This document shows, piece by piece, positions 4,141 through 5,129 of a stretch of 5,129 nt of DNA. How positions within the stretch are numbered: position 1 is the first letter of the stretch; the number at the start of each line of letters is the position of its first letter. The DNA is from JAVMKJ01 sp031732875. Lineage in GTDB: Bacteria > Pseudomonadota > Gammaproteobacteria > Competibacterales > Competibacteraceae. The stretch lies in NCBI GenBank assembly GCA_031732875.1, contig JAVMKL010000133.1:1-5129 (forward strand), read 5' to 3'. Below the pieces are notes generated by a model, which saw only the letters and a program-made list of their open reading frames with translations, did not search any database and had not been told where the DNA came from. The position numbers were made by a program, and so were the translations under genes.

Positions 4141-5129
4141 ATGAATAAGGTCAGCGATAAAAACACCAAGGACGAGATTCTCGCCGCCTGCCGCGAACTG
4201 GAGCGGGCCTGCGTGAAGCTGAACCCCGCGATCTCTCTCAAAAAAGCCAGTGGCGCGGCGACCAAGCGGGAATTGCTCGAAGGCTACCGGGAACTGGAAA
4301 GTCGCTATCAGGCGCTGCTGGCCGAACACAAGCCAGACAGGCCGGCCGCGCCAGCGCCGGCCTCGACTTCTCCCGGCCCGCCGGCAGCCACCGAACCGCT
4401 GGCTCAGGCCAAGTCACCTCGACCGCTATCGCCACCACCCGAGCCGCCGCAAACCGCTTTACCCCAAGCCACCGAAAAACAGGCAGCATCCGAGGACCCC
4501 GTCATGCCGGAACCCGCCAGTCCGCCCAAACCCAGGGAAACGCCCCCACCGGTCGCGATGGACAGCGTCATCGTGGGATTGAACCGGCTGGGCGATCAAT
4601 TCAACCTCGCCCTGAGCCAGCTTTCCACCCAGTTGCTGGCCGAAGCAGGGCGGTTGCGCGAGGTCGGTCAGCAAGTCGCGGAACTGTCCGAACAACTCGC
4701 CCGGCTCTATCAACTACGCGAAGTCAGCGAGGAGACGCTAAGCCAGCTGCTCGCCCAATACGACGACAGCCTCGAACGCTACGCCCGGGAAAAACAACAG
4801 CGCGGCGAGGAACTGGAACGGCAATGGCGGGAGCAAAGCCGCGCCTGGCAACAGGAACAAGGCGACCACGAACAAGCCGTCGCCGAGCGTGACGCCAGCG
4901 CGAAACGGCAGGCGGCGCGCGAGGAGCAGGAATATCGCAGCCGCCTGACGCTGGAGCGCGAACGCCAGGCCGAGGAATGGAAACAGTACCGCAAGCAGAA
5001 GGAACAGGCGCTGGCGGAGGACAAGGAGAAGATCGCCCGGGAATGGGCGGAACGGGAAAAGGAGCTGGCCGAGCGCGAGAAGCAACTCGCCGAACTCAAG
5101 GCCAGGGTCGAAGGCTTCGACAAGGAACT
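4141..5129 (+). CDS. Proline-rich/coiled-coil protein, second of tandem pair, 3' partial
   Basis: The frame runs without a stop from the ATG at 4141 to the window end (329 codons), so the gene is truncated by the window. A Shine-Dalgarno AGGA (4129-4132) overlaps the TAG stop of the previous gene, which indicates one operon. Order: an N-terminal helical segment (1-61) with TKDEILAACRELERAC and a second helix RELLEGYRELESRYQALLAEH; a disordered linker (about 62-140) with about 25 prolines plus Ala, Ser and Glu; then, from DSVIVGLNRLGDQF (141), a helical region running into a long coiled coil. Residues 234-329 align with residues 147-242 of the upstream protein without gaps, about 29 of 96 identical by eye, sharing RAW, EEY-like and W-A-x-R-E-x-E-L positions. 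If the rest matches, the full protein would be about 420 residues. Function unknown; no membrane segment or signal peptide seen. Confidence 0.88.
   Translation, partial: MNKVSDKNTKDEILAACRELERACVKLNPAISLKKASGAATKRELLEGYRELESRYQALLAEHKPDRPAAPAPASTSPGPPAATEPLAQAKSPRPLSPPPEPPQTALPQATEKQAASEDPVMPEPASPPKPRETPPPVAMDSVIVGLNRLGDQFNLALSQLSTQLLAEAGRLREVGQQVAELSEQLARLYQLREVSEETLSQLLAQYDDSLERYAREKQQRGEELERQWREQSRAWQQEQGDHEQAVAERDASAKRQAAREEQEYRSRLTLERERQAEEWKQYRKQKEQALAEDKEKIAREWAEREKELAEREKQLAELKARVEGFDKE

Noticed and set aside
3357..4265. Long - strand ORFs with Leu/Phe-rich, membrane-like translations opposite the coiled-coil genes (also 3763-4329 and 4738-5085)
   Set aside because: They are antisense reflections of Glu-, Gln- and Lys-rich coiled-coil codons (GAG/GAA read as CTC/TTC). 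They have no plausible ribosome sites or family motifs, while the + strand frames have good starts and paralogy.
1..5129. tRNA, rRNA, CRISPR array, insertion sequence or attachment site
   Set aside because: I saw no cloverleaf, regularly spaced repeats, transposase motifs or terminal inverted repeats anywhere in the window.

Overview
The window looks like a draft-assembly contig from a GC-rich proteobacterium, most likely a gammaproteobacterium. The reasons are a class II cytochrome c', a bacterial cytochrome b561, a long-form LeuA of the kind common in pseudomonad-like and actinobacterial genomes, and a leucine leader peptide upstream of leuA. The lineage is an inference from protein character only. 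A run of 100 Ns at 1928-2027 lies inside leuA.

Layout. Positions 1-231 hold the C-terminal part of a cytochrome c' gene on the + strand, followed by an intrinsic terminator (258-285). Converging on it from the - strand is a complete cytochrome b561 gene (303-977). Positions 978-1430 are a non-coding, regulation-rich stretch. It holds a Fur-box-like sequence (1038-1056), a cluster of CTTGA/TCAAG half-sites overlapping a possible + strand promoter (1063-1092), a GC-rich leader RNA with two mutually exclusive long-range stems and a terminator-like hairpin (1120-1206), and a well-initiated 40-codon leucine-rich leader peptide (1222-1344). After that come alternative hairpins and then leuA (1431-3035). 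The leader peptide is too short for ordinary ORF calling and is the clearest hidden gene in the window.

Downstream of leuA, after a 99-base spacer with a perfect 7-bp stem-loop, come two closely spaced genes (3135-4130, and 4141 to beyond the window end). They encode long, charged coiled-coil proteins. Their coiled-coil regions align without gaps for 96 residues with about 30% identity, so they are tandem paralogues. The second carries an extra N-terminal helical segment and a proline-rich linker. Their function is unknown. They resemble, from memory only, 'myosin heavy chain-like' uncharacterised proteins of cyanobacteria and large sulfur bacteria.

How the parts work together. The cytochromes form a periplasmic/membrane c/b redox neighbourhood. 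leuA commits carbon to leucine, and its leader is built to sense leucyl-tRNA through ribosome stalling. The coiled-coil pair is probably one operon making two related structural or scaffold proteins.
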